From contig NZ_JBHRSS010000007.1 of the NCBI RefSeq assembly GCF_042643355.1, forward strand, positions 124,001-188,000: a stretch of DNA of 64,000 nt. The letters are read 5' to 3'. Positions 8,262 through 17,254 of this stretch are shown here, in pieces (within the stretch, counting starts at the first letter, position 1; the number at the start of each line of letters is the position of its first letter). This DNA comes from Salinisphaera aquimarina (GTDB lineage Bacteria > Pseudomonadota > Gammaproteobacteria > Nevskiales > Salinisphaeraceae). Position numbers and translations under genes: made by a program. Below the pieces are notes generated by a model. The model searched no databases and was not told the DNA's origin. It saw only the letters and a list, made by a program, of their open reading frames with translations.

Positions 8262-9578
8262 ATGGCATTTCACTTCATGCGCGACAGCCGCGAGCAGCTC
8301 GTGCTCGACGAGATCGATGCGGCCAATCGCGCGCTCGCCAAGGCGGATCGCAAACGCAAGTACCGGAAGATGTCGGAATCGCCCTACAACTTCTTCCGGG
8401 GCACGAATCATCTGTTCTGGGGCGATGTCTGGCAGGACTGGCGGTATTACCTTTTTGGCGGCGTACAGAACACCCAGACATGGCTGCAGGGCGACGCGCA
8501 CGTCTACAACCACGGTTCCTACGGCGATGACAGCCAGGGCATCCATTACGGCATGGACGACTTCGACGACGCGCTGGTGGGCGACTATCAGTACGATCTC
8601 TGGCGCCACGCCGCGAGCATGGTGCTCGACGCCGAGGAGAACGTCGATCTGGCTCCGGACGAGATCCGCCGCGCCATCCGCCACCTGCTCTCGACCTATC
8701 TGGACACCCTGGTCCAGCACCAGGACGGTCGCCCGGCCGACGACATCCATGTTCATTACATGAAAGAACCGCTGAGCCACTTCATGAAGAAGGTGATGAA
8801 AAAAAGCGGTCCGCAGAAGTACCTGGCGAAATGGACGGTCGTCGACAACGGCGAGCGCCGCTTCAATCTCGACAAGAAGAAGATGGGTCGCGTCTCGGCG
8901 TCCGAACGAGAACAGCTCGTCGCGGCACTGGCCGAACAGTACCCGGGGACGCTCGACGGCAACGGATCGACCCCGCCAGCGTCGCATTTCAAGGTCAAGG
9001 ATATCGCCCGACGTGTCGATGCGGGCATCGGCTCGCTCGGCCTGGATCGCTACTATGCCCTGATCGAAGGCGCGACCGACGGCCCGGACGACGACATCAT
9101 TCTCGATATCAAGGAACAGACCCCGCCGCCGGCTTATCGCTTCATGCGCAACCGCGAGCGCCGCGCCTGGCGCAAGACCTTTTGCAACGAGGGCCATCGT
9201 CATTTTCAGGCCTTCCATGCGCTGGCCGACCATCCGGACGAATATCTGGGCTGGCTGTCACTGGGCAAGAAACACTTCTCGGTACGTGAGCGTTCCCCTT
9301 ACAAGAAGGACTTTCCCACCCACAAGATCAAGAATTTCAAGCAGTATCGGCGGCTCACGCGCCAATGGGGACGGATTCTGGCGCGTGAACACATACGCGG
9401 CGCGCGCACGCTGCATCCCGATGCCCACGGCACCTTCTGCAAGGCGGTACTGCAGCGCTGCGAAGCGCACCGCGAAGACTTCAAGGAAATGGTCGTCGAC
9501 CTGGCCTTCACCTATGCCCGCTGCGTGAAGAAGGACTATGCGGTGTTCGTGGCCGAGCGCTGTCCTGCCGACGGCTGA
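8262..9578 (+). CDS. DUF2252 family protein
   Basis: A 438-residue soluble protein of the DUF2252 family, whose members look like distant protein-kinase-fold/aminoglycoside-phosphotransferase-like proteins of unknown role. Family blocks seen: KMSESPYNFFRGTNHLFWGD near the N-terminus, TWLQGDAHVYNHGSY, the acidic DDFDDALVGDYQYDLWR (an Asp cluster resembling a catalytic loop), and ILDIKEQTPPP with a conserved Lys. The start is uncertain: ATG 8262 lacks a good ribosome site, and ATG 8274 or the longer frame from 8169 are alternatives. It stands alone, convergent with a small gene. Confidence 0.85.
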   Translation: MAFHFMRDSREQLVLDEIDAANRALAKADRKRKYRKMSESPYNFFRGTNHLFWGDVWQDWRYYLFGGVQNTQTWLQGDAHVYNHGSYGDDSQGIHYGMDDFDDALVGDYQYDLWRHAASMVLDAEENVDLAPDEIRRAIRHLLSTYLDTLVQHQDGRPADDIHVHYMKEPLSHFMKKVMKKSGPQKYLAKWTVVDNGERRFNLDKKKMGRVSASEREQLVAALAEQYPGTLDGNGSTPPASHFKVKDIARRVDAGIGSLGLDRYYALIEGATDGPDDDIILDIKEQTPPPAYRFMRNRERRAWRKTFCNEGHRHFQAFHALADHPDEYLGWLSLGKKHFSVRERSPYKKDFPTHKIKNFKQYRRLTRQWGRILAREHIRGARTLHPDAHGTFCKAVLQRCEAHREDFKEMVVDLAFTYARCVKKDYAVFVAERCPADG

Positions 9579-9629
9579 GGTCGGCTCTCACCGACGCGAT
9601 AACAGTCCCGTGTGCACACGCAAGCAGGG

Positions 9630-9854
9630 TCACCGCCCGCCTTGCGACGACGACGCCTCGACAGTGACCGTGTAGTCGTCGCCTGCGATCAGGGGGAGAT
9701 CGGCTTCGTTGGCCTCCGCCACGTTGACCGTCAGCGTGAGCGACCCGACGCCAGTGCGCTCGGCCTGCTGCCGGGCAACCAGTCGCGCCGCGTCTTCCGG
9801 CGTGTCGGCATCGACCAGATGCTCTTCATCGCCCAGTTCACAAAAAAACCGCAT
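9630..9854 (-). CDS. small conserved-looking hypothetical protein (74 aa)
   Basis: A 74-residue acidic protein starting MRFFCELGDEEHLVDADTPEDAARL, with an alternating strand-helix-strand look and a Ser-rich tail. The ATG at 9854 has AGGAAA eight bases upstream, better than the longer frame from 9914. The family is not recognised; it resembles small ubiquitin-fold-like or pilus-free cytosolic proteins only in its hydrophobic pattern. It could be the first gene of a short leftward unit. Confidence 0.6.
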   Translation of the reverse strand: MRFFCELGDEEHLVDADTPEDAARLVARQQAERTGVGSLTLTVNVAEANEADLPLIAGDDYTVTVEASSSQGGR

Positions 9855-9947
9855 CGTTTTTCCTATTGCCGGTGGCCCGGCGTAGCGCCCGCGGCGAGAG
9901 ATCGCTCCCGACACGGGCGCTACGCCGTTTCATTCAATGCCCGCATC

Positions 9948-10289
9948 TTATCCTGCGTGGCCGCGGCATTGTCGATCCGCACACGATCCGTGCCGGCTGT
10001 CGAGCCGATTACCGACGCGGTTGATGGCGGCCAATGCATCGGTATTCAGCGGCAGACGCAGCACACGCCGCAGTTCGTGCCGGCAGTAGCCGAGATCGTC
10101 GAGCTGCGCGTCATCGCAGGTCAGCAACTGCCTGAGGCGACGGCGTTGAGCCAGCTCCCGAAACAGTCTGCGCAAGACGCGGATCAGCCCCAGCGGCGGC
10201 ATCGCCGGCATATAGAGCTTATGAAAATTGGGGGTATCGAAAACCGGCGGTTTCCGGGGCGTTGAGTTGTGGGTGTTGCGGTCGGACAT
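9948..10289 (-). CDS. DUF1127 family small basic protein
   Basis: A 113-residue protein whose C-terminal half is a DUF1127 (YjiS-like) domain: RRRLRQLLTCDDAQLDDLGYCRHELRR. In the family this motif gives a short Arg-rich helix-turn-helix-sized domain; some DUF1127 proteins bind RNA or affect phosphate and carbon metabolism. The ATG at 10289 is preceded by CAGGAG with ideal spacing, unlike the longer frame. It is divergent from an LrhA-like LysR gene, an arrangement often seen for DUF1127 genes and suggestive of control by that regulator. Confidence 0.8.
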   Translation of the reverse strand: MSDRNTHNSTPRKPPVFDTPNFHKLYMPAMPPLGLIRVLRRLFRELAQRRRLRQLLTCDDAQLDDLGYCRHELRRVLRLPLNTDALAAINRVGNRLDSRHGSCADRQCRGHAG

Positions 10290-10442
10290 GACGCACTCCT
10301 GCCGGGACAACGGCACAGAAGCCGTCGTCGGTAAATGGATTGGCACGAGGGTCGCGACCTCGAGACAGAGCATCCCGCAGGCCGGTTGATCAATCAAACG
10401 AAGAGATCTACATTTATCTTTCAATTATTCTTAATGCTTGCC

Positions 10443-11345
10443 ATGGACGGTTCCAGAAAGCTCATCAGCCCCGGTCAGACACCGCTGCTGGATACCGATG
10501 TGCTCAGAAGCTTCATCGCGATCGCCGAAAACGGCAGCTTCACTCGCGCCGCCAGCCAGGTGTTTCGCACGCCCTCCGCGCTGAGCATGCAGATCAAGGG
10601 GCTGGAAGAAATGCTCGGCGAGCGGCTGTTCGTGCGCGAAGCAAGACAGGTCCGGCTCACGCCGGGCGGCGAGACGCTGCTCGGCTACGGCCGGCGGCTG
10701 ATCAAGCTCAACGAGGAAGCCGTGGCCCGTTTCCTGCTGCCACCGCTCGCCGGTACGGTTCGCCTAGGCACGCCGGACGATGTCGGCACCCGTATCCTGC
10801 CGCGCGTGCTCACCCGCTTCGCGCGCTCACATTCGGCGGTGCAGGTCGACGTGGTGACCAGCACCAGCGCCCAGATTCTGGGCCAGCTCGACGCCGGCAA
10901 TCTGGATCTGGTGCTGGTCACCGTCGGCAATACCGATATCGACGCCACCCGCGGCGAGATCGTGCACACAGAGCCCATGGTCTGGGCCGGCCTGCGCGGC
11001 GGCATTGCGCGCGAACGCACGCCGCTGCCGATCGCGCTGGCCAATCACGGCTGCGCGTGGCGGGCGATGGCGCTCGACGCACTCGACGGCGCCGGCATCG
11101 ATTACCGCATCGCCTATGTGAGCGAGCATTGCGCGGCGCAAGCGGCAGCCATGCAGGCCGATCTCGCGATTGCACCTTTTCCTCTGAGCATGATCGAGCC
11201 GCCACTGCAACGCATCGATGCGTTGGCCGGGCTGCCGACGCTGGGCGACTATCACGTGGCCATGGTGCGTCGACACAGCGGCGACGCGGCCCTCGATGCG
11301 CTCGCCGGTCATGTCGCCGAAACGTTCCGGGAGCGACGCGCCTGA
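10443..11345 (+). CDS. LysR-type transcriptional regulator, LrhA/HexA-like
   Basis: A 300-residue LysR regulator. The winged helix-turn-helix occupies about residues 15-75 (LRSFIAIAENGSFTRAASQVFRTPSALSMQIKGLEEMLG), followed by a linker helix and the periplasmic-binding-like effector domain from about residue 100 (GTVRLGTPDDVGTRILPRVL). That DD-x-ILP-x-L block is typical of the LrhA branch, which controls motility and stationary-phase genes in enterics. ATG 10434 in frame is an equally possible start; neither has a clear ribosome site. Divergent DUF1127 gene and the AT-rich 145-base intergenic stretch are likely targets. Confidence 0.88.
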   Translation: MDGSRKLISPGQTPLLDTDVLRSFIAIAENGSFTRAASQVFRTPSALSMQIKGLEEMLGERLFVREARQVRLTPGGETLLGYGRRLIKLNEEAVARFLLPPLAGTVRLGTPDDVGTRILPRVLTRFARSHSAVQVDVVTSTSAQILGQLDAGNLDLVLVTVGNTDIDATRGEIVHTEPMVWAGLRGGIARERTPLPIALANHGCAWRAMALDALDGAGIDYRIAYVSEHCAAQAAAMQADLAIAPFPLSMIEPPLQRIDALAGLPTLGDYHVAMVRRHSGDAALDALAGHVAETFRERRA

Positions 11346-11373
11346 TCGTCATCGCGCGCCGGCATGACGATCA
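11343..11373 (+). terminator. hairpin overlapping the LysR stop codon
   Basis: A perfect 10-bp stem (11343-11352 with 11364-11373) and 11-base loop; the left arm begins in the LysR TGA. There is no T run. Confidence 0.5.
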
Positions 11374-11448
11374 CACCGACTTGCCAGCGCCAACACCCGC
11401 TCAGGCAGAATAACCTCCTGTCTCCCCGACCCTCATCGAGCGGTGCCC

Positions 11449-12402
11449 ATGCCGATTCCCACGATTGACGATCTTCATGCGGCGCGAACCCGTATCGCAC
11501 CCTGGATTCATCGCACCCCGGTGCTGACCTGCGACACTCTGGATCGCATGAGCGGTGCGTCGCTGTTCTTCAAATGCGAAAACTTCCAGAAGACCGGTGC
11601 GTTCAAGGCGCGCGGGGCCGTGAACGCGGTGTTCTCGCTGACCGACACCCAGGCCGCCCAGGGCGTCGCTACCCATTCCAGCGGCAATCACGGCATGGCC
11701 CTCGCCCGTGCCGCGGCCTGCCGCGGCATCGCATGCACCGTGGTCATGCCCAAAACCGCGCCACAACCCAAGATCGACGCCGTGCGCGGCTATGGCGGCA
11801 ACGTCCTGTTCTGCGAGCCGACCAACAGTGCGCGCGAGGCCGCGCTGCAGACGGTGATCGAGCAAAGCGGGGCGATTTTCGTGGCCCCGTTCAACGATGC
11901 CGCCGTGATCGCCGGCCAGGGCAGTTGCGCGCTGGAACTGCTCGAACAGATGCCCGATCTCGATGCGATCATCGCCCCGGTCGGCGGCGGCGGGCTGATC
12001 AGCGGCACCGCCATCGCCTGCAAGAGCACGGCCGAAGGCATGAAGGTATACGCCGCCGAGCCGGCCCAGGCCGACGACGCTTATCGGTCGCTCAAAGCCG
12101 GCCAAAGACTGGTCGAGGACGCCCCGGACACCATCGCCGACGGCCTGAGGGCATCGCTGGGGCCGCTGACCTGGCAGATAATCCAGGCCCACGTCGACGA
12201 CATATTCCTGGCCTCCGAAGCCGATATCGTTGCCGCCATGCGCCTGATCTGGCAGCGCATGAAGATCGTCATCGAGGCCTCCTGCGCGCTGCCGCTGGCG
12301 GCGATCCTGAACAATCCGGAGACATTCGCGGGCCAGCGCGTGGGCGTGATTCTCACCGGTGGCAACGTCGATCTGAGCCGCCTGCCGTGGTCACAGTCCT
12401 GA
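11449..12402 (+). CDS. PLP-dependent serine/threonine dehydratase-like enzyme
   Basis: A 317-residue fold-type II PLP enzyme. It shows the Schiff-base lysine in FKARGA (Lys53), the phosphate/substrate loop SSGNHG near residue 78, and the Gly-rich PLP phosphate cup GGGGLISG. It lacks the C-terminal ACT-like regulatory domain of biosynthetic IlvA, so it is a catabolic type: threonine/serine dehydratase, serine racemase or threo-3-hydroxyaspartate dehydratase are all possible. ATG 11449 is chosen; a GTG two codons earlier is the alternative. Gene stands downstream of the LysR gene in the same direction but separated by a hairpin. Confidence 0.88.
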   Translation: MPIPTIDDLHAARTRIAPWIHRTPVLTCDTLDRMSGASLFFKCENFQKTGAFKARGAVNAVFSLTDTQAAQGVATHSSGNHGMALARAAACRGIACTVVMPKTAPQPKIDAVRGYGGNVLFCEPTNSAREAALQTVIEQSGAIFVAPFNDAAVIAGQGSCALELLEQMPDLDAIIAPVGGGGLISGTAIACKSTAEGMKVYAAEPAQADDAYRSLKAGQRLVEDAPDTIADGLRASLGPLTWQIIQAHVDDIFLASEADIVAAMRLIWQRMKIVIEASCALPLAAILNNPETFAGQRVGVILTGGNVDLSRLPWSQS

Positions 12403-12498
12403 TCGCAGGCGCGCAACACAGACGGTTCGATCGCCAGGGCACAAGAGCGAACAGATCATGGGCCCCAAGATCCGGTGGGAACTCACGCCGGCCGCTGG

Positions 12499-13056
12499 TC
12501 ACCAGCCGGATGTGCCCGGCTCGCCCTTGAACGGCCCCACGATCTCGTCAGTGACCCAACCGCCGTAGAAGCCGCCGGACTGCGGCCGCGCCCGCTCGCC
12601 GTCGACACGACAGTCGAGCTCGGCGCAGTAAAAGGCCAGATATCCGGCAATGGCTGCGAAACGGCCGCCGGCGTCGGGGTAGGCCCAGGCGGCGGCAGTC
12701 ACGGTATCGGCGCCGGCGATCACATGCCAATAGCGCGCAGCGCCCTTCCATTCACAGAAGCTAACGCCCCGCGCCGGCCGCAGGCAGCCCGCGTCGATAT
12801 CGCCCGGCGGCAGATAGAACGTCGGCGCCCCCGCGGTCTCCAGGACGCGCACGGCAGCGCCGCTATCGGCCACGAGGCGGTCGCCCAGATATATCTGGAT
12901 ATGACGGCGATCGGGCACGCATACCGGTGGGCGCGGGTAGTCCCATACCGATTCCTGGCCCGGTTGCGGGCTGATCGCGAACGGCGGCCGGTGCGCGCCG
13001 CGATAATGCCAGCCGGCACGCGCCGCTTCGATTTCGCTGCTGTCTATTGGGGCCAT
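12499..13056 (-). CDS. DUF427 domain protein
   Basis: A 185-residue soluble protein of the DUF427 family. The family core is evident: ESVWDYPRPP, VADSGAAVRVLETAGAPTFYLPPGDI, and FCEWKGAARYW near residue 100-110, then AWAYPDA and VDGERARPQSGGFYGGW at the end. DUF427 proteins are small beta-rich proteins of unknown function, often next to metabolic genes. A GGAGGG ribosome site lies six bases before ATG 13056. It is divergent from the PQQ dehydrogenase gene. Confidence 0.88.
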   Translation of the reverse strand: MAPIDSSEIEAARAGWHYRGAHRPPFAISPQPGQESVWDYPRPPVCVPDRRHIQIYLGDRLVADSGAAVRVLETAGAPTFYLPPGDIDAGCLRPARGVSFCEWKGAARYWHVIAGADTVTAAAWAYPDAGGRFAAIAGYLAFYCAELDCRVDGERARPQSGGFYGGWVTDEIVGPFKGEPGTSGW

Positions 13057-13317
13057 ATCACCCTCCAGGCTGCTCGCGCCCTGGCCGGACTAGCGCGGAC
13101 TTCAGCGGCTGCTCTGGCCGTGCAAGAGCCCCTGCCGGCTGGCCAGCACAACGTATTAGGTTCAATATACAGACATAAATAATCGATGATTCGTCTGCGT
13201 CGGCGCCCTCCCCGAAAAACAGACGGATCACAACGCCAAGACGCGCGTTTGCAGGGCAGCGACCGGCGTGCCAACTCTTTTCCAGATTTCGACCGAACAC
13301 TTTTCCAGGGAGTTCTC

Positions 13318-15867
13318 ATGAACAACATTTCACATCCAACCGGCGTCGGCCTCGGGCCACGGCTCGTCGGCGGCCTCGTCGCGCTCATGGGGCTGCTGAT
13401 GACAATCGGCGGCGGCTGGCTCGCAGGCGTCGGCGGCTCCTGGTACTACGTCATTGCCGGTATCGCGATGCTCATCTCCGGCATATTGTTCGCTGGCGGC
13501 CGCCGCTCGGGCGCCTGGCTGTATGCGCTGGTGTTCATCGGCACCTTCATCTGGACCGCCTGGGAATCCGGGCTGGACTACTGGCGCTGGGTGCCGCGTT
13601 TCGACATGGTGCTGGTGCTCGGCATCCTGATGGCGGCCACCAGCACGCGTCTGCGTGCCGGCTTCTCCCGCGGCGCGGCATTCGGCACCACGGCGGCCCT
13701 GCTGATCGTGCTGGCCGTCTGCGGCGCGCTTGCCTTTGCCCCCCACGGCGTTACCCACCCCGGCCAGGTACCGGCGGCGCAGAGCGCATCGCTCCGCACC
13801 GACACTGGCGACACGCAGCTGGCCGACGCGCCGGCCGACGGCGACTGGGCGGCCTACGGCCGCGACAATGCGGCCACCCGGTTCTCGCCGCTCAGCCAGA
13901 TCACCCCGGACAACGTCGGTCAGCTCGAACAGGCCTTCGTCTATCGCACCGGCGATGTCCTCGATCATCGCTGGGGCGCCGAGACCACGCCGCTCAAGGT
14001 CGGCGACAGCGTATATCTGTGCTCGTCGCGCAACATCATCATCTCGCTCGACGCGGCGAGCGGCAAGGAGAACTGGCGCTACGATCCGCACGTCTCCGAG
14101 GACGCCATTCCCTATACCGCCGCCTGCCGCGGCGTGACCTATTATCAGGTGCCGCAGGATCGGCTCGGCGAATTGGGCGCGGCGCAAGCCACCGGCGACA
14201 CGAGCGATAGCGATACATCAACTACCGTGCAGCCCGGCCAGGCCCAGCCCGCGGCAGCGACCACGGCGAACAGTCAGGGCGCGGGCGCCAGTGAGGGCGA
14301 CGCGCCGTTCTGCAGCACCCGTATCTTCTCGCCGACGCTGGACGGCCGCATCATTGCGGTGGACGCCGAAACCGGCAAGCCCTGCACCGACTTCGGCGAC
14401 AACGGTCAGGTCGATATCAAGCCCAACATGGGTTCGACGCCCGACGGCTATGTATCGATCAACTCGGCGCCGGTGATCGTCCACAACGTACTCGTCACCG
14501 GTCATCAGGTACTGGATGGCCAGCGCCGTTTCGCGCCCTCCGGCGTGATCAAGGGCTTCGACGCCGTCACCGGCAACCTCGACTGGGCCTGGGACGCCGG
14601 CCGTCCCGACCAGAGCGAGCCGCTCACCGGGGACCAGACCTATGTCCGTGGTTCGCCCAACATGTGGACCACCGCGGTCGGCGACAACAAGCTCGGCCTG
14701 GTCTATCTGCCGATGGCCAACTCCGCCGCCGACTACTGGAGCAGCTCGCGTACGCCCGCCGAGAACGCGTGGGCCAGTTCCATGGTCGCGATCAACGTCG
14801 ACACCGGACTGCCTACCTGGCATTTCCAGACCTCGCACAAGGACGTCTGGGACTACGACCCCGGCTCGCAGCCGACGCTGATCGACTTCCCCACCGACCA
14901 CGGCAACGTGCCGGCGGTGGTGATGCCGACCAAGCAGGGCGGCATCTATGTATTCGATCGCCGCGACGGCACCCCGCTGGGCGGCGGTACCGAGGAACGG
15001 CCCGTGCCGCAGGGCGGCGTCGAACCCGAGCAGCGCACGGCGACCCAGCCCTACTCGCTCTACCACACCCTGCAGCAGCCGGACCTGACCCCACGCGACA
15101 TGTGGGGGCTGACACCGTTCGACCAGATGTACTGTCGTATCCAGTTCGCCAACGCCAGCTACAAGGGCATGTACACGCCGCCCACGAGCGGCCAGCACTG
15201 GATCGAGTACACCGGCTACAACGGCGGCTCGGACTGGGGCAGTGTCGCCATCGACCCCAGCCGTGGCGTGTTGATCGCCAACTACAACGACATGCCCAAC
15301 TACAACACCCTGGTACCGCGCGCCAAGGCCGACGAATACGGCTGGAAGCCGCGTGATGAACAGGCCGAGGATCGCGGCGGCGCCGAAGGCGCGGGCGACC
15401 CGCAGGCCGGCACGCCGTATGCCATCGACGTCAACGCCGGCTGGCGCGTGCCGTTCACCGGCATGCTCTGCAAGGAGCCGCCCTATGGTCATATCCGCGC
15501 TGTCGACGTCAAATCCGGCAAGACGCTGTGGGACCGGCCGCTGGGCACCGCACGCGCCAACGGCCCGTTCGGCATCCGCTCGGGTCTGCCGGTGAACATC
15601 GGTACGCCGAACAATGGCGGCTCCGCGGTTACCGCGGGCGGGCTGATCTTCATCGCCGCGGCCACTGACGACCTGATCCGGGCCATCGATATCGAGACCG
15701 GCGAGACCGTCTGGCAGGCCGCCCTGCCCGCCGGCGGTCAGGCCAACCCGCTCGTCTATGAAGCCGACGGCAAGGAATATCTGATGATCGTGGCCACGGG
15801 CCATCATTTCATGCAGACGCCGACCGGCGATTATGTGATCGCCTACGCCCTGCCCGACAACAACTAG
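13318..15867 (+). CDS. gcd: membrane-bound PQQ-dependent dehydrogenase (glucose/quinate/shikimate family)
   Basis: An 849-residue quinoprotein. The first ~140 residues contain four to five transmembrane helices; the rest is an eight-bladed beta-propeller in the periplasm. The propeller start DWAAYGRDNAATRFSPLSQI, the W-motif repeats (LDAASGKENWRYDP, LDWAWDAG), RGVTYYQ and TPNNGGSAVTAGGLIF are hallmarks of the Gcd family, which oxidises glucose or a related polyol and reduces ubiquinone. A 40-residue Thr/Gln/Ala-rich low-complexity insert lies near residues 290-330. ATG 13318 has AGGGAG upstream; the longer frame is not credible. No PQQ-biosynthesis genes are in view. Glucose versus quinate specificity cannot be settled here. 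Confidence 0.9.
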   Translation: MNNISHPTGVGLGPRLVGGLVALMGLLMTIGGGWLAGVGGSWYYVIAGIAMLISGILFAGGRRSGAWLYALVFIGTFIWTAWESGLDYWRWVPRFDMVLVLGILMAATSTRLRAGFSRGAAFGTTAALLIVLAVCGALAFAPHGVTHPGQVPAAQSASLRTDTGDTQLADAPADGDWAAYGRDNAATRFSPLSQITPDNVGQLEQAFVYRTGDVLDHRWGAETTPLKVGDSVYLCSSRNIIISLDAASGKENWRYDPHVSEDAIPYTAACRGVTYYQVPQDRLGELGAAQATGDTSDSDTSTTVQPGQAQPAAATTANSQGAGASEGDAPFCSTRIFSPTLDGRIIAVDAETGKPCTDFGDNGQVDIKPNMGSTPDGYVSINSAPVIVHNVLVTGHQVLDGQRRFAPSGVIKGFDAVTGNLDWAWDAGRPDQSEPLTGDQTYVRGSPNMWTTAVGDNKLGLVYLPMANSAADYWSSSRTPAENAWASSMVAINVDTGLPTWHFQTSHKDVWDYDPGSQPTLIDFPTDHGNVPAVVMPTKQGGIYVFDRRDGTPLGGGTEERPVPQGGVEPEQRTATQPYSLYHTLQQPDLTPRDMWGLTPFDQMYCRIQFANASYKGMYTPPTSGQHWIEYTGYNGGSDWGSVAIDPSRGVLIANYNDMPNYNTLVPRAKADEYGWKPRDEQAEDRGGAEGAGDPQAGTPYAIDVNAGWRVPFTGMLCKEPPYGHIRAVDVKSGKTLWDRPLGTARANGPFGIRSGLPVNIGTPNNGGSAVTAGGLIFIAAATDDLIRAIDIETGETVWQAALPAGGQANPLVYEADGKEYLMIVATGHHFMQTPTGDYVIAYALPDNN

Positions 15868-15888
15868 GACGTCCGAGCAGGTGATCAG

Positions 15889-15922
15889 AAGGGCCGACCG
15901 GAACCGACCGGTCGGCCCTTTT
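15889..15922 (+). terminator. rho-independent terminator after the PQQ dehydrogenase gene
   Basis: An 11-bp perfect stem (15889-15899 with 15910-15920), ten-base loop, ending in TTTT; 21 bases after the stop codon. Confidence 0.85.
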
Positions 15923-16045
15923 GTATTGTCGGACCGGGCGAGCCGGCGCGCTGGCGGTTCGTGGCCGATCATCGATCACGCACGATCTGTAATATGAGCG
16001 CATGCTTCGACCCCGCCCCGGCCCGGGGTCTCTCCACGGACGCGC

Positions 16046-17251
16046 ATGACGACTGAACAACCCGACGACAACCTGTTCATACCGCTGGGCAGCTACAAGG
16101 CACCTGCCCTGCCGACCGTCGATACGCTGCAAGCGCTGATGGCGCGGCTCAGGACGCTGTTCCACAAGACCGACGACACGCCCTTCATTGCCGACGACCG
16201 TCTGCAGCGATCGACCCTGGAAATGCTCGACGATATCGTCGCCCCGCCGGCCTGCGGGCCGTTGATCGACGAACTGCAGAGCACCCTGGCCGACTGGATC
16301 GCTCAACCGCAGCGGCGGTTCAACCTGCAACTGATCGTCCTGCCCCCGGGCGACGAGAACGGGGTACTGGCGTCCTGGGCACGGCAATACGGCCACGCGG
16401 TGCTGGATGCACCCGACCGGACGACATTGCTATCGGCGACCACCGCGGATCCGATCAACCTGGACGGCGACGGCGTGCTCGTCATCCCCGAACTCGAGCG
16501 CTGGTTCCTGCGCCATCGCAACGGGCTCACTCTTGTGCGGGCGCTGCTGGCCCGGCTCGATACGCTGGAGCGCCGCTGCGTGATCGGCTGCAACAGCTGG
16601 GCCTGGGCATTCCTGTGCAAAGCCGTCGGCGCCCACATGATCCTGCCCCAAGGGCTCACGTTTCGTGCCTTCGACGGCGCCCGCCTGGGCCAGTGGTTTT
16701 CCCAGCTGGCCGGTGACGACAGCCTGCGTCATATCACCTTCCGGGTATCCGACAGTGGCGCCGATGTGATGGCCGAGGACGATGACGGTCAGCTCAAGCA
16801 CGATCATTTCACCGGGCTTGCGGCGCGCAGCCTGGGCATCCCTTGGGTCGCCTGGCATATCTGGCGCAGCAGCCTGCGCTCCAGCGCCGACGCGGACGAA
16901 TCGACCGGGGCCGAGGACCGGCCCGACGACGAAACCGAGGCGCCTAAAAAAGTCCATCCGGACGACGAGCAGACCCTCTGGGTGGTCGCACTGGAGCAGT
17001 TCTCGCTGCCCGCCGGCGACGACGCGGAACCGGCGTTGCTGGTCCTGCAGGCACTGCTGATACACGGCACGCTGAGTGTCGCCGAGTTGCGCGACGTCGT
17101 ACCCGTGGTCGGCGAGTCGACCGTATTGTCGGCCCTGGTGCGCGCGGGCGTAGTCGAACAGACGCGTGGGCAGCTGCGCTGTACCCCGGCGGCCTATCCC
17201 GCCGTGCGCAGCGGCCTGTCGACCGCCGGCTTTTCCATGGACAGGTTGTAG
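16046..17251 (+). CDS. ATPase-like protein lacking a P-loop, coupled to an MscS channel
   Basis: A 401-residue soluble protein that I do not recognise as a named family. Residues about 75-215 look like an AAA-type ATPase core: a strand FNLQLIVLPPGDENG stands where a Walker A loop would be but has no GKS/T, and DGVLVIPELERWFLRH resembles a Walker B strand plus helix, followed by a CVIGCNSWAWAFL sensor-like strand. An acidic low-complexity segment (about 280-310) precedes a C-terminal winged-helix-like domain. It ends three bases before the MscS gene, so the two are translationally coupled. A role in regulating or assembling the channel is inference. Confidence 0.75.
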   Translation: MTTEQPDDNLFIPLGSYKAPALPTVDTLQALMARLRTLFHKTDDTPFIADDRLQRSTLEMLDDIVAPPACGPLIDELQSTLADWIAQPQRRFNLQLIVLPPGDENGVLASWARQYGHAVLDAPDRTTLLSATTADPINLDGDGVLVIPELERWFLRHRNGLTLVRALLARLDTLERRCVIGCNSWAWAFLCKAVGAHMILPQGLTFRAFDGARLGQWFSQLAGDDSLRHITFRVSDSGADVMAEDDDGQLKHDHFTGLAARSLGIPWVAWHIWRSSLRSSADADESTGAEDRPDDETEAPKKVHPDDEQTLWVVALEQFSLPAGDDAEPALLVLQALLIHGTLSVAELRDVVPVVGESTVLSALVRAGVVEQTRGQLRCTPAAYPAVRSGLSTAGFSMDRL

Positions 17252-17254
17252 AAC

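Noticed and set aside
14218..15972. 584-residue open frame opposite the PQQ dehydrogenase gene
   Set aside because: Long antisense frames are expected in high-GC genes with strong third-position bias; no domain is recognisable, and the plus-strand gene is certain.
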